NCBI GenBank assembly: GCA_027023425.1
Contig: JALVVL010000039.1
Location: 21,100 to 85,099 of the forward strand
DNA: 64,000 nt
Direction: 5' to 3'
DNA from: Anaerolineales bacterium
GTDB taxonomy: Bacteria > Chloroflexota > Anaerolineae > Anaerolineales > DRMV01
Shown here: in pieces, positions 43,420 through 53,041 of the stretch
How the letters are laid out: the number at the start of each line of letters is the position of its first letter
Numbering within the stretch: position 1 is the first letter of the stretch
Notes under the pieces: generated by a model
Databases searched by the model: none
What the model was told of the DNA's origin: nothing
The model's input: the letters and a program-made list of their open reading frames with translations, nothing else
Program-made: the position numbers and the translations under genes

Positions 43420-43866
43420 GTTTGACACAGATTTACACCGATTGAAGAAAAACCACAGAGGACACAGAAATTTACAGAGAACACAGAAGATTTTTTCTTG
43501 GCGTCCTTTGTGCCCTTGGCGTCCTTGGCGTCCCTATCCACCGATTCACACAGATTTACACCGATTGAGCAGGAAAACCACAGAGGACACAGAAATTTAC
43601 AGAGAACACAGAAAAAAATTTCTTCTTTGCGCCCTCTGCGTCTCTGCTTTCTCCGCGTCTTCGCTTTACCCTTGGCGTCCTTTGTGTCCTTGGCGCCCTT
43701 GGCGTCCCTATCCACCGATTGACACAGATTTGCACCGATTGGATGGTTGAAACCGCAGATTCCGCAGAAAAAAATCTGTGCTAATCTGTGTAATCTGTGG
43801 TTTTCCACTGGCGCTCTTTGCGCCTCTGTTTCCTCTGCGCCTCTGCGTTAATCTTGGCGACCTTTT
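43420..43866 (+). repeat. Interspersed repeat mosaic, copy 9
   Basis: Three tandem rounds of ACCGATTGA, ACCACAGAGGACACAGAAA, CTTGGCG, CTCTGCG and ATCCACCGATTGACACAGAT modules in forward orientation, then CTAATCTGTGTAATCTGTGG. It separates PadR from the ABC exporter it probably controls. Confidence 0.9.
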
Positions 43867-43886
43867 CCCCTTCAGGAGGTATCACC

Positions 43887-44621
43887 ATGCCTGTGCTGGA
43901 AGCCCACAACCTGCAAAAGACCTACCGCAGCGACGGCGTTGCCGTGCACGCACTGCGCGGCGTTGACCTGAGCGTGGAGCCCGGAGAATTCGTGGCCGTG
44001 ATGGGGCCTTCAGGCTGCGGCAAATCCACCCTGCTGCACTTGCTGGCCGGGCTGGACATCCCCACCGAGGGCGAGGTGTTGCTGGACGGCCATCGGCTGA
44101 ACGACTTGAACGAATCGCAGCGGGCTATCTTGCGCCGCCGCACTGTGGGGTTCGTGTTTCAGGCCTATAACCTGATCCCCAACCTCACCGTGGCCGACAA
44201 CGTGGACTTGCCGGGGCTGCTGGCGGGGCGCCCGGCCGCGGAGGTGGCCCACAGGCGGGACGAGTTGCTGGCGGCCCTGGGCCTGGCCGACAAAGCGGAC
44301 GCTTTCCCCAGCCAACTTTCGGGCGGGCAGCAGCAGCGCGTCGCCATCGCCCGCGCGCTCATCAACACCCCCACCGTCCTCTTAGCCGATGAGCCCACGG
44401 GCAACCTGGATTCCCGCAGCGGCAACGAGGTGCTCGCGCTCTTCCGCCGTTTCAACACCGAAGGCCAGACCATCCTGCTGGTGACCCATGACCCCAAAGT
44501 CGCCAGTTTCGCCCGGCGGGTGATTTTCATGCGCGACGGCCGCTTCGTCTCCGAAATGCACACCGCGGGCGGCGGCGACCCCGCGCAGGTCATCGCCAAA
44601 CTGGTGGAGGTGGAACGATGA
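43887..44621 (+). CDS. ABC exporter ATP-binding protein, MacB/LolD type
   Basis: 244 residues. Walker [10 protein letters not shown] at 40-48, signature LSGGQQQR, Walker [14 protein letters not shown]-loop VTHD. The [11 protein letters not shown] form is typical for ATPases of FtsX-like permeases involved in antibiotic efflux or lipoprotein release. I chose ATG 43887 because AGGAGG precedes it by seven bases; the upstream frame is translated repeat. It overlaps the permease gene by four bases. Confidence 0.93.
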   Translation: MPVLEAHNLQKTYRSDGVAVHALRGVDLSVEPGEFVAVMGPSGCGKSTLLHLLAGLDIPTEGEVLLDGHRLNDLNESQRAILRRRTVGFVFQAYNLIPNLTVADNVDLPGLLAGRPAAEVAHRRDELLAALGLADKADAFPSQLSGGQQQRVAIARALINTPTVLLADEPTGNLDSRSGNEVLALFRRFNTEGQTILLVTHDPKVASFARRVIFMRDGRFVSEMHTAGGGDPAQVIAKLVEVER

Positions 44622-46936
44622 AAGCCGTATGGCGTGCCATCCGCGCCAATTTGCGCTCGCGCAAAGGCCAGCACCTGCTGGTGTTCCTCACCTTGGCCGC
44701 GGCGGCCTTGCTGCTGGTGGTGGCCGTGTTCGGCTACTTTTCCGGCTATCGGATCTACGACCGCCTGATGGCCTCCACCAACGGCGCGCACATCTGGCTC
44801 AGCGTTGATGGCAAAACGGTCTCGGCCGAGGAAGTGCGCCGCGCCGTCCACGCCAACCCCGAAGTCACCGCCGCCACCGAGCCGATGGCAACCTTCCGCG
44901 CCACAGTGGAGGCGGCAAACGGCGAAAAAGCCGGGGTTTTACTGCGCGACCTGAACCCCGACCGCAAAATCGCCCGTCTGCTCTGGGTGGAAGGCCGCGC
45001 TCCCAAGCCTTCTTCCGCCGAAATCGCGCTGGACAACAACCTCGCCCGCGCCTTGGGCGTGCACATGGGCGACAAGGTGAAAGTATGGCTCGGCAAAACG
45101 CCCAACACTTTCACCGTGAGCGGCACCTTCATCACCTCAGAATTCTGCGATTACCCCGACTGCAAGCCCGCCCGCGCTTACACGGGGGAAGGGACCTTAG
45201 CCGCGGCCATGAAGGCGCACGGCGTGAAGCCCAACTCGTGGGATGTGGGCCTGCAAATTCGCCAGCCTGAGCGCGCGGAGGCGGTTTTGGAAGCCCTGCG
45301 CCACGCCTTCCCTGCAGACGCGGCGGTGGAAGGTTACACCTGGCAACTGGTGCGCCGCTTCGCGGGCTTCGGGCAGCAACTCCAGTCGGTGTTCGTGTTG
45401 GTCTTTGCCGTGATGGCCATCGTGGTGGCCGGTTTTCTGATCGCCAACGCGGTGGCCGGTGCGCTCCGCTCGCAGACCCGGCAGATCGGCCTGCTGCGGG
45501 CGGTGGGCTTTACCAACGGGCAACTGTCGCTGATGTATTTGGGCGAATATCTGCTCATTGCGCTGAGCGCGGCGACGGTGGGCATGGCCGCGGGCATCCC
45601 CATTTCCCGCGGGGTGTTTGCCCAACTGGCCGAGACCTACGCGGTAGGAACGCCCTTGCCGCCGCTGGGAGCGCTTTTGGCCGTGCTGGCCGCGATTTTG
45701 GCGCTGGTGGTGCTGGCCGCCGCCTTCCCCCTGCGGCGCATCGCCCGAATGGATACGGTGACCGCCATCCGCCAAGGCATGGAGCCGCCGCGCCGCCGCC
45801 CGGTGCGCCTGCTGCGGCTGCCTTTCCCGCTCGCCTATGGCCTGACCAGCCTGTTCGCGACGCCCGCGCGCAGCGCGCTCACGTCGTTGGGGCTGGCGGT
45901 GGGCGCGCTGGCCATCGCGGTAGCCCTTTCCCTCGGCGCGACCGTTGCCGAGTTCACTCGCGACCCGGTGGGAATGGGCATCGCCCCCAACGCCGACCTC
46001 ATCGTTTGGGCAGGGAACGGCATCTCGTCCAGCAAGGTGCTGGCCGCGGTCAAAGCGCGCGACGATGTGCTCACCTACGCGTGTCAGGCCACGGCCGGCG
46101 TGCGATTGAAGCACGGGAAGCGCGACCTCTACCCCCGATTGATTTGCGGCGATTGGGACCTGTTTGCCAACATGCTGCTGGAAGGGCGGCTGCCGCAGGC
46201 GGAAGACGAAGCCGTGGCGGCCTACACCATCTTCCACCAGCACGGCTGGCATTTGGGCGACAAGGTGGTCATCGTGGCAAAGGGGCAGGAGCGCACCTTC
46301 CGCATTGTGGGCGTTTACCGCGACATAAACAACCTGGGGCAGATGTTCCTGCTGCCACTGCGTGCTTTCCCACAACAGGCGCCCAACCTCATTTACATCA
46401 AACTCAAACCCAACGCCGACCCCAACGCGGTGCTGGCCGACCTCAAAAGCCAATTGGGCGAAAGGCTTGACGGCGAAGTGCTGCAAAACATTTTCAAAAA
46501 TGACGACTCAGGGAGAGACATGGGGAAAATTTTGAAGACCACAGTGATTGTGCTTTCGGTGCTGCTGGGGCTGCTGACCGCGGTGGGTGTGCTGAGCAGT
46601 TTGAGCCTGAGCGTAGCCGAAGAACGGCGCACGGTGGGGGTTTTGAAAGCGTTGGGCATGACGCGCGGGCAAGCGTTACTGACGCTGATCAGCGCCGCGG
46701 CGGCGATGGCGGTGGTCGGCTACGGGGTGGGCGCGCCCTTGGGCGTGGCAACGGCCAAGGCGCTGTTCAACGCGCTGGCGCGGATGGTCGGGCTGGGGCC
46801 CATTCCCGTACCCACCGACGGGGTCGGGTTAGCGCTGCTGCTGCCGGGGCTGGTAGTCGTGGCCGCGTTGGGGGCCTACCTGCCCGCGCGGCGGGCGGCC
46901 CGGCTGCCGGTGGTTGAAGTGTTGCGGGAGGAGTGA
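44618..46936 (+). CDS. ABC exporter permease with two FtsX domains
   Basis: 772 residues in two halves, each with an extracytoplasmic MacB-like domain (about 50-240 and 440-620) and an FtsX three-helix domain (about 265-380 and 640-770). An N-terminal helix (about 20-45) starts the first half, and a helix near 425 starts the second. The FtsX signature SLSVAEERRTVGVLKALGMT is clear. With its ATPase it forms an efflux or lipid/peptide-export complex; the upstream PadR regulator suggests drug or antimicrobial response. A bidirectional terminator follows. Confidence 0.92.
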   Translation: MKAVWRAIRANLRSRKGQHLLVFLTLAAAALLLVVAVFGYFSGYRIYDRLMASTNGAHIWLSVDGKTVSAEEVRRAVHANPEVTAATEPMATFRATVEAANGEKAGVLLRDLNPDRKIARLLWVEGRAPKPSSAEIALDNNLARALGVHMGDKVKVWLGKTPNTFTVSGTFITSEFCDYPDCKPARAYTGEGTLAAAMKAHGVKPNSWDVGLQIRQPERAEAVLEALRHAFPADAAVEGYTWQLVRRFAGFGQQLQSVFVLVFAVMAIVVAGFLIANAVAGALRSQTRQIGLLRAVGFTNGQLSLMYLGEYLLIALSAATVGMAAGIPISRGVFAQLAETYAVGTPLPPLGALLAVLAAILALVVLAAAFPLRRIARMDTVTAIRQGMEPPRRRPVRLLRLPFPLAYGLTSLFATPARSALTSLGLAVGALAIAVALSLGATVAEFTRDPVGMGIAPNADLIVWAGNGISSSKVLAAVKARDDVLTYACQATAGVRLKHGKRDLYPRLICGDWDLFANMLLEGRLPQAEDEAVAAYTIFHQHGWHLGDKVVIVAKGQERTFRIVGVYRDINNLGQMFLLPLRAFPQQAPNLIYIKLKPNADPNAVLADLKSQLGERLDGEVLQNIFKNDDSGRDMGKILKTTVIVLSVLLGLLTAVGVLSSLSLSVAEERRTVGVLKALGMTRGQALLTLISAAAAMAVVGYGVGAPLGVATAKALFNALARMVGLGPIPVPTDGVGLALLLPGLVVVAALGAYLPARRAARLPVVEVLREE

Positions 46937-46970
46937 GGCACCAGCAAAAAGCAAGCAAACCTTAGAAAAC

Positions 46971-47005
46971 AAAAAAGCAGAAGGCATTGTGCCCTCTGCT
47001 TTTTT
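46971..47005. terminator. Bidirectional terminator between exporter and SLH gene
   Basis: AAAAAAGCAGA...GGC pairs with GCC...TCTGCTTTTTT around a five-base loop with one mismatch. A-rich and T-rich flanks let it work on both strands, serving the plus-strand permease gene and the minus-strand SLH protein gene. Confidence 0.8.
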
Positions 47006-47028
47006 GTTGCAAGCCAAGGAGACAACGG

Positions 47029-49896
47029 TTACGGCAAGTTGAACGCCCTTACCAAGAACACAGCCATCTGCGCGCGCGTCACCGAATCGCCCGGGCAGTA
47101 GTTGCTTCCATCGCCGCAGCCACTGGTGATACCTTCTTCTGCCAGTTGCTCAATCCAGTCCTTCGCCCAAAAATCATCGGGTACATCGTTGAAACGCGAA
47201 TGCTCCACCTGCGGCGGGGTGTAATCCGAGCCATGCTCGGCGCGCAACAGGAACACCGCCATCTGGGCGCGGGTCACATTCCCACCGGGGCAGTAATTGC
47301 CATTGCCGCAGCCCGAAGTCACACCGTCGTTGTAGAGCGCCTCAATCCAATTTTTCGCCCAGAAAGTATCGCTCACATCGCCAAAACTGGAATGTTCAAC
47401 GTTCGGCGGGGTGTAATCTGAACCGTGGATGCCGCGCTCAAGGAAAACGGCCATTTGGGCGCGGGTGACCGTCTCATCCGGGCAATACACTCCTTCCCCA
47501 CAGCCTGAGGTGATGCCCGATTTGTAAAGCCGCTCAATCCAATCTGCCGCCCAGTAAGTATAGGACACGTCGCCAAAGGTCAGGTAAGTGGTGTTACTCT
47601 GACCCGACCACCCTATGTCAACCCCTGCGCTGTCTTCCATGAAAACCATAGGGGGCGTTAGCACTTCCAAAGTAGCAGCATCAAACGCCGCATAAAACAA
47701 GTGTTTCCTGTAGTACCAGTTGTCATTAGCCCAAGTCACGATGAGATGGCCATCAATGTCTATGGTGAGCGAGGCTCCAGCGGGGCCATCGCCGGACAAG
47801 GGATGGGAGACCGACACCGTGTCCACCGCCACGTTGCCGTTCGCATCCAGAGCGGTGAGGTTGAGCAGGGGTGAATCAAGGTTGCTGGGGCGCCAGGCCA
47901 CTACAATGTTGCCATTGGGGAGTAAGAGGGCATCATCCAACCAGGCAAAAGGCATTGAGTCAATGGTAGTTTTCTGGTGCACAATATTGCCCGAAGAATC
48001 CAAAACAACCATAGCCGCAGCAGTGGAGGAGTCGTCGGTATAAAACACCGCCACTTGATTAGCGCTTGTGTTCGCCGTCACAACCCCAACAGCCCAAGGG
48101 AAAGCCGAATCCAACTGAGTAGGAGCATGTACAAAATTACCGGCGGTATTCAACACTGCGTACTCCACCTCACTGCTTGAACCCGTGCCCCACACCGTAT
48201 CCGTCCACACAACCACAAAGCGCCCGTTGGCTGTGGCGGCGATAGAAGGTGCGAAGAACTGATCCGACGAAACATTGTTGGTGATACGCTGCGGCCCTGC
48301 GACGATTTCTCCGGAATCTGCTTTCAGAACGGCAAAATACAAATTCTCCACGTCGGCCCAGCGTCTCCACACTACGCCGATGTACCCATTGGGCGTCACG
48401 GCAGCGTGCATATCTATATCGTAAGTACCATAAGTCGCTCCGGAAAGGTCGGTTAGTTTGTCAGTAGTTATTACTGTCCCCGCGTGATCCAGTATCGCGT
48501 AGTAGATCTCCTCAACCCAAGTGTCGTCGCTAATTTGGCGCGAGGCATCCCAAGTATAGAAGAAGCCGCTTGGGGTTTGATAAAGCGCCCGATCCCAAGC
48601 CGCGCCGCTTTCCGCAGGTGTAACCTCCTGCTGGTTATCCGGCCGCACCAACAGCACCGCAGGATTAGGATCAGCGCTATCAGAAAATGCTTGGGCGAAT
48701 GGGGCAGGAACGGTGTTCTGAATCTTGGCTTCAGCCGAATGGGAAGAGTCCAACGAAGAAGTCAGGGTCAAAGTCACCGTGCCGTCCGCTACGGGCTGAG
48801 CGTCAGAAGGCGCCGTTACCGAGGCGGTAAAAGTAAAATCGCTCCCCTCACCAATCGCCCCAGTATCCACAATGCCATCATCGTTGGTATCGGAAAGTGG
48901 CGTTGTGCCATCGGCGGCGTAGAGCGCCACCGTCCAGGAGGAATTTACGGTGATGTTGTAGGTGTCGGCGCCCGATTCGCCGCTATTGCGCACAGTAAAT
49001 TGAAAGGTTTTCGTCTCGCCGGGGGTAAAGAAAGCACCCTTGTAAGGCATCAAAACCTTGACCCGCGGCGAAGGTGCGGGGCGGTAAAAACGCACGGCTT
49101 TTTGCGAAGGCGCCATACTGCAATAAGAAATATAAGTCAGGCCGTCTAAGCCTGTATCATCCTCAATACCACCAGAGCCACAGAAGTAGCCGTTAGCATA
49201 GTTCATCGTGTCGTACTGAAATACAATATCGCCGTTCTCGTAAAGGATGGCTTCAAAGGTGAACTGATTATCGCCCTCGCCGGCGAGTTTATACCATTCC
49301 ACCACAAAATAACGGTTCGGTGCAGTGCCACCGGTTTTGTAATACACACGCCCCTCGGGGCCAGTGCTTGACAATTGAAGGGGAGCGGCATAAGGGGCGA
49401 TGATGTTATTAGGCTCTACAGGGGAAGGAATTTTCATCTGAGTTTGCCAGGTAGAAGAAGCAAAGCCCAGATAACCGAAAGGGTTGATATAAACCGCGTC
49501 GTAGGTGTGCTCATAGAACTTGAAAGCGAACGGCAAAGGGATAGCGTCGGTGCTTTCGCTATACTCACTACCCAACCCCGTATCAGTGCCATCGGTGGCA
49601 TCAATCCACGAGAAAGCCACCGAATCGTCCCAAGTATAGCCGAATTTATCGGGGCCATCGGTGGCCGCGGGCGCCACGTTAGGGTTGCGGGCAGCGCGCA
49701 CCCTACCGCGCCACACCCCATCCGCCCCCTTAACAATCCCATTGCCACCCATCACTGGCACAGGATGAACGCCGGGGCGCCGCGGCGGAGGCGTCGCAGG
49801 GTGGCCCTCTGCTTGGGCAGTCAGCGGTGCGCCAAAAAGTGCTACCGCGCTCAACACCGCAAGCAACGAAAGCACAAGCAATAGGCGTTTAGACAT
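47029..49896 (-). CDS. Secreted S-layer-anchored protein with three SLH domains
   Basis: 955 residues. Signal peptide MSKRLLLVLSLLAVLSAVAL... with AQA cleavage near residue 30; a beta-rich region with GYLGFASSTWQ; a CARDB/fibronectin-like stretch (about 265-380, FQFTVRNSGESGADTYNITV); a large propeller-like region (about 420-770, repeated VVWTD and VVWRRW); three C-terminal SLH domains (about 780-955), each with SGCG...YCPG and VTRAQMAVFL. The paired Cys may form disulphides. It binds cell wall polymer at the surface. ATG 49896 has GGAGG eight bases upstream; the longer frame is rejected. Confidence 0.9.
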   Translation of the reverse strand: MSKRLLLVLSLLAVLSAVALFGAPLTAQAEGHPATPPPRRPGVHPVPVMGGNGIVKGADGVWRGRVRAARNPNVAPAATDGPDKFGYTWDDSVAFSWIDATDGTDTGLGSEYSESTDAIPLPFAFKFYEHTYDAVYINPFGYLGFASSTWQTQMKIPSPVEPNNIIAPYAAPLQLSSTGPEGRVYYKTGGTAPNRYFVVEWYKLAGEGDNQFTFEAILYENGDIVFQYDTMNYANGYFCGSGGIEDDTGLDGLTYISYCSMAPSQKAVRFYRPAPSPRVKVLMPYKGAFFTPGETKTFQFTVRNSGESGADTYNITVNSSWTVALYAADGTTPLSDTNDDGIVDTGAIGEGSDFTFTASVTAPSDAQPVADGTVTLTLTSSLDSSHSAEAKIQNTVPAPFAQAFSDSADPNPAVLLVRPDNQQEVTPAESGAAWDRALYQTPSGFFYTWDASRQISDDTWVEEIYYAILDHAGTVITTDKLTDLSGATYGTYDIDMHAAVTPNGYIGVVWRRWADVENLYFAVLKADSGEIVAGPQRITNNVSSDQFFAPSIAATANGRFVVVWTDTVWGTGSSSEVEYAVLNTAGNFVHAPTQLDSAFPWAVGVVTANTSANQVAVFYTDDSSTAAAMVVLDSSGNIVHQKTTIDSMPFAWLDDALLLPNGNIVVAWRPSNLDSPLLNLTALDANGNVAVDTVSVSHPLSGDGPAGASLTIDIDGHLIVTWANDNWYYRKHLFYAAFDAATLEVLTPPMVFMEDSAGVDIGWSGQSNTTYLTFGDVSYTYWAADWIERLYKSGITSGCGEGVYCPDETVTRAQMAVFLERGIHGSDYTPPNVEHSSFGDVSDTFWAKNWIEALYNDGVTSGCGNGNYCPGGNVTRAQMAVFLLRAEHGSDYTPPQVEHSRFNDVPDDFWAKDWIEQLAEEGITSGCGDGSNYCPGDSVTRAQMAVFLVRAFNLP

Positions 49897-50007
49897 AGCA
49901 AACCTCCAATACATAGATACTTTTTTGGGAACGAAAACGGAAAAACGGTAAGGCAAATTTGAAACGCCTCCAACCGCTTTCACAAAAAAGCATAGCCCCC
50001 TATCTTC

Positions 50008-50047
50008 CCTTTGACCTAAAAACCTACTCCCCCAACACGGTCAAAGG
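50008..50047 (-). promoter_or_regulatory. Leader hairpin upstream of the SLH gene
   Basis: CCTTTGACC (50008-50016) and GGTCAAAGG (50039-50047) form a nine-base inverted repeat with a 22-base loop in the presumed 200-base leader of the SLH gene. It could be an RNA hairpin or a protein site; nothing further can be said. Confidence 0.45.
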
Positions 50048-50100
50048 CCCGCAGATGGAGAAGTTTCATAAATCTGCCCACACCGGCAAACCCGATATTC

Positions 50101-50106
50101 ATTATA
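50101..50106 (-). promoter_or_regulatory. Possible -10 of the SLH gene promoter
   Basis: Minus-strand TATAAT, 205 bases upstream of the start codon and just outside the repeat mosaic. No good -35 is seen at 17 bases. The rest of 49897-50160 shows no gene. Confidence 0.45.
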
Positions 50107-50162
50107 GCCTAACCCTCTCCCAGTCACCACCCGGAAACCCCTCTAATGAAGCAAAAGGCTCC

Positions 50163-50790
50163 AATGGAAACGCAGAGACGCAGAGAAAGCAGAGGCGCAG
50201 AGAGCGCCAAGGAAAAACCACAGATTACACAGATTAGCACAGATTTTTCTCTGCGTAATCTGCGGTTTCAACAATCCAATCGGTGCAAATCTGTGTCAAT
50301 CGGTGGATAGGGACGCCAAGGCCGCCAAGGGCACAAAGGACGCCAAGGGTAAAGCGAAGACGCGGAGAAAGCAGAGACGCAGAGGGCGCAAAGAAGAAAT
50401 TTTTTCTGTGTTCTCTGTAAATTTCTGTGTCCTCTGTGGTTTTTCCTTCAATCGGTGTAAATCTGTGTCAATCGGTGGATAAGAACCGCAGATTACACAG
50501 ATTAGCACAGATTTTTTCTGCGGAATCTGCGAAATCTGCGGTTTCAACCATCCAATCGGTGTAAATCTGTGTCAATCGGTGGATAGGGACGCCAAGGACA
50601 CCAAGGGCACGAAGGACGCCAAGAAAGTAACGCAGAAACGCAGAGAAAGCAGAGGCGCAGAGAGCACAAAGAAGGGACGCAAATGCCGCCAAGAAAAAAA
50701 CCTTCTGTGTTCTCTGTAAATTTCTGTGTCCTCTGTGTTTTTTCCCTTCAACCGGTGTGAATTTGTGCCAATCTGTGAATGTGTTTCTGC
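50163..50790 (-). repeat. Interspersed repeat mosaic, copy 10
   Basis: The longest copy, in reverse-complement orientation: CGCAGAGAAAGCAGAGGCGC runs, CGCCAAGG runs, ACCACAGATTACACAG, TTTCTGTGTCCTCTGTGG and AATCGGTGTAAATCTGTGTC with ATCGGTGGATA, repeated about three times. It lies between the WecA-like gene and the SLH gene. Confidence 0.9.
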
Positions 50791-50808
50791 TCGGGAAAAC
50801 GGCAAAAA

Positions 50809-51843
50809 TTACCCAGCCTGCACACTCAACATCCCATAGTGCGCCTTCACCTTGCGCTCAACCAGCACAAAGGCAACGGCAGCCATCAAAACTGCGAGCA
50901 AGAAAAGCCAAAAGCCCCGCTCCCAAGCCGCCCAGAAAACCAGATTGAGCACCAACTGAACGGCCGCGTACCCCACCGAAACCACCCAATGCGGGAAGCC
51001 AGCCTCATTCGCCAAAACTTGATACAGATGCCGGCGGTGAGGCTTGGTTAGCCCCCAGCCATCTTTGATTCGCTCCCACATTGTAGAAATCTCATCAATG
51101 TAAAAAAGAAACAAAAAAGAAGCCAACAACGCCGCTTCCCACACCGAAGAGGCCACCGCCAACACAACCGAAGCGAACAAGAACCCCAACAATATGCTGC
51201 CAACGTCTCCCATAAAAACTTTGGCGCGTGGGAAATTGAACGGCAAAAAGCCCAAAGAAGCAAACGCCATCCCCAAACTCAGAACAGCCCAACCATGAGC
51301 CCCGTTCCGTGCTGAATAAATAGCAAGCGTTCCAAAAGCAACAATAGCCGTCAAAGCGGCAAGGCCGTTAATGCCGTCCATGAAGTTGTAGAAGTTAGCC
51401 GTTCCAACCACAAAAACGGCCAGAAAGGCCAAATAAGGCAGAAGGACAACCCACGTGGCAGGCAAAGGGGCAACCGGCAACAAGTCAGCATTCCAAAAAG
51501 CCCCAAGCGCAACAAAAGCGGCGCCAAACTGCACCACCAGCCGAAAAAGGGGTGAAAGAGGGGTGCGGTCTCCCCAAAAACTAACGGCGGCCACGGCCAA
51601 AACCGAAAGCCAAAACAGCGGCGGCAAACCAAGGTAGACGGCGAGGACAACGAAAGCAAGTGCAATCCCGACCGCGCCGCCTTTAGGCGTAGGCTTGGAA
51701 TGCGAACTCCTACCGGTCGGTATGTCAATCACCCCCAACTTGTAGGCGAACCTGCTCACAGCCCAAGCGCCAGCCCCGCCGAGCGCCAACGCAGTTAGCA
51801 AAATCAACAAATCTTCCCCACGCAAAAAAGCAAAAAAACTCAC
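50809..51843 (-). CDS. Undecaprenyl-phosphate sugar-1-phosphate transferase, WecA/WbpL-like
   Basis: 344 residues, polytopic, MraY/WecA family. It transfers a HexNAc-1-phosphate from UDP-sugar to undecaprenyl phosphate, starting a surface glycan. Family blocks: PTPKGGAVGIALAF, NFYNFMDGINGLA, VFMGDVGSILLGF and the cytoplasmic KPHRRHLYQVL. The start is GTG 51843, overlapping the stop of the upstream epimerase (GTGA), which couples them. An epimerase-WbpL pair is common in O-antigen loci. Confidence 0.9.
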   Translation of the reverse strand: MSFFAFLRGEDLLILLTALALGGAGAWAVSRFAYKLGVIDIPTGRSSHSKPTPKGGAVGIALAFVVLAVYLGLPPLFWLSVLAVAAVSFWGDRTPLSPLFRLVVQFGAAFVALGAFWNADLLPVAPLPATWVVLLPYLAFLAVFVVGTANFYNFMDGINGLAALTAIVAFGTLAIYSARNGAHGWAVLSLGMAFASLGFLPFNFPRAKVFMGDVGSILLGFLFASVVLAVASSVWEAALLASFLFLFYIDEISTMWERIKDGWGLTKPHRRHLYQVLANEAGFPHWVVSVGYAAVQLVLNLVFWAAWERGFWLFLLAVLMAAVAFVLVERKVKAHYGMLSVQAG

Positions 51844-52811
51844 TTGTTAGCCTCCAAAAGCCATCGCGCCACCTCACCGAGCGCCTCATCCGGTGAAACT
51901 GGCGGCCGCCACCCCAAAACGGTTTTTGCTTTGGAAATATCCACTTGCAAATGGGCACAAAGCCTCACCGCCAGATCGCCTTTTCCAACGAGGCGCAGCG
52001 CCGCCACAAGCAAGGGCTGAGGCACCGGCACGAGCGGCGGCCGCCGGCCGAGTTTACGCGCCAAAATGGCGATGAGTTCAGCGGTGGAAAGGTCGGCGTC
52101 GTCCGAGACGAGAAAAATTTGATTTGCGGCGGCCGGATGAAGCAAAGTCAGCGAGATGAAGTCTACCAAATTTGCCAACGCCACAAAACTGCGCTTGTTA
52201 CGCACCATCCCAAGCGGCATGGGAATGCCCTTAGCGACGGCTTTCGCAAGCCGCCCAAAATTGCCGGGTGCCGCCGGGCCGTAAACCAAAGGCGGGCGGA
52301 TGATGACCACTTCCATGCCCGATTGCTCCGCAAGCGCCAAGAGCGCGCGCTCGGCTTCCAATTTGGAAATGGCATAAGGGGTTTGTGGAGATGGGGGCGA
52401 CTGCTCGGTAAAAGGGCGGCCGGGAGGGGTTTGCGCGCCGTTCACCCCCACAGTGCTGAGGAAAACAAAGCGGCGCACGCCAGAGGCGGCGGCCGCGCGC
52501 GCCAACCGCAACGTCCCCTCCACATTCACCTTGCGGAACTCCGCCAGAGGGTCGGCGGCAGTTTCGTGCAACACGTGCGCTCGCCCAGCAGTATGCACCA
52601 CAACGTCAATCTGGGAAAGCACCGTCTCATCCCATTCGTGTTCCCCCGCCAAATCGGCCACGCGTAAGGGGCGCACATTTGCGGGCAAACCCGAAAGCCC
52701 ACGGCGAGCGGCCGCCAGCACTTCGTAGCCCTCAGAAGCCAAACAGCGCACAACCGCACTGCCGATAAAACCGTTGGCGCCCGTTACTAAAACGCTCTTT
52801 TCTGAGCCCAT
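51840..52811 (-). CDS. NAD-dependent nucleotide-sugar epimerase/dehydratase (extended SDR, WbpV-like)
   Basis: 323 residues. NAD motif TGANGFIGSAV at the N-terminus, catalytic FLSTVGVNG Ser/Thr region and YAISK (Tyr-x3-Lys). It probably epimerises or reduces a UDP-HexNAc that its neighbour, the WecA-like transferase, loads onto the lipid carrier. Translationally coupled to that gene. ATG 52811 has only a weak purine stretch. Exact substrate cannot be read from the sequence. Confidence 0.88.
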   Translation of the reverse strand: MGSEKSVLVTGANGFIGSAVVRCLASEGYEVLAAARRGLSGLPANVRPLRVADLAGEHEWDETVLSQIDVVVHTAGRAHVLHETAADPLAEFRKVNVEGTLRLARAAAASGVRRFVFLSTVGVNGAQTPPGRPFTEQSPPSPQTPYAISKLEAERALLALAEQSGMEVVIIRPPLVYGPAAPGNFGRLAKAVAKGIPMPLGMVRNKRSFVALANLVDFISLTLLHPAAANQIFLVSDDADLSTAELIAILARKLGRRPPLVPVPQPLLVAALRLVGKGDLAVRLCAHLQVDISKAKTVLGWRPPVSPDEALGEVARWLLEANK

Positions 52812-52913
52812 AGCAATTCTCTTATTGAACTCACCATAAAGCGGTTAACATTCTCGCGCTGGCAGCACCCTCACTCTTCCCCCGCGGGTGCTTCGGCAAA
52901 GCCTCAGCACCGC

Positions 52914-52950
52914 GCCCCCTTCTCTCTCCCAATGGGAGAGAGAAGGGGGC
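52914..52950. repeat. Long perfect palindrome in a GC-rich repeat
   Basis: Seventeen-base arms, GCCCCCTTCTCTCTCCC (52914-52930) and its exact complement (52934-52950), with loop AAT. It is surrounded by weaker inverted repeats. The design matches the palindrome at 27022 (same GCCCCCTTC opening, different inner arm). Confidence 0.9.
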
Positions 52951-53041
52951 AGCCGCCGAGCACGAGCGAGGCGGCGGGGGATAAGTGAGGGCGGTCAGGC
53001 ATGACAACATTACTTTCATCGCTAACCGATTTTTGCTTTTC

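Noticed and set aside
45197..46486. 429-residue open frame antisense to the FtsX-type permease
   Set aside because: It is a shadow of codon bias in a GC-rich gene: His/Arg/Gln-rich low-complexity translation with no family pattern. The plus-strand frame is clearly coding.
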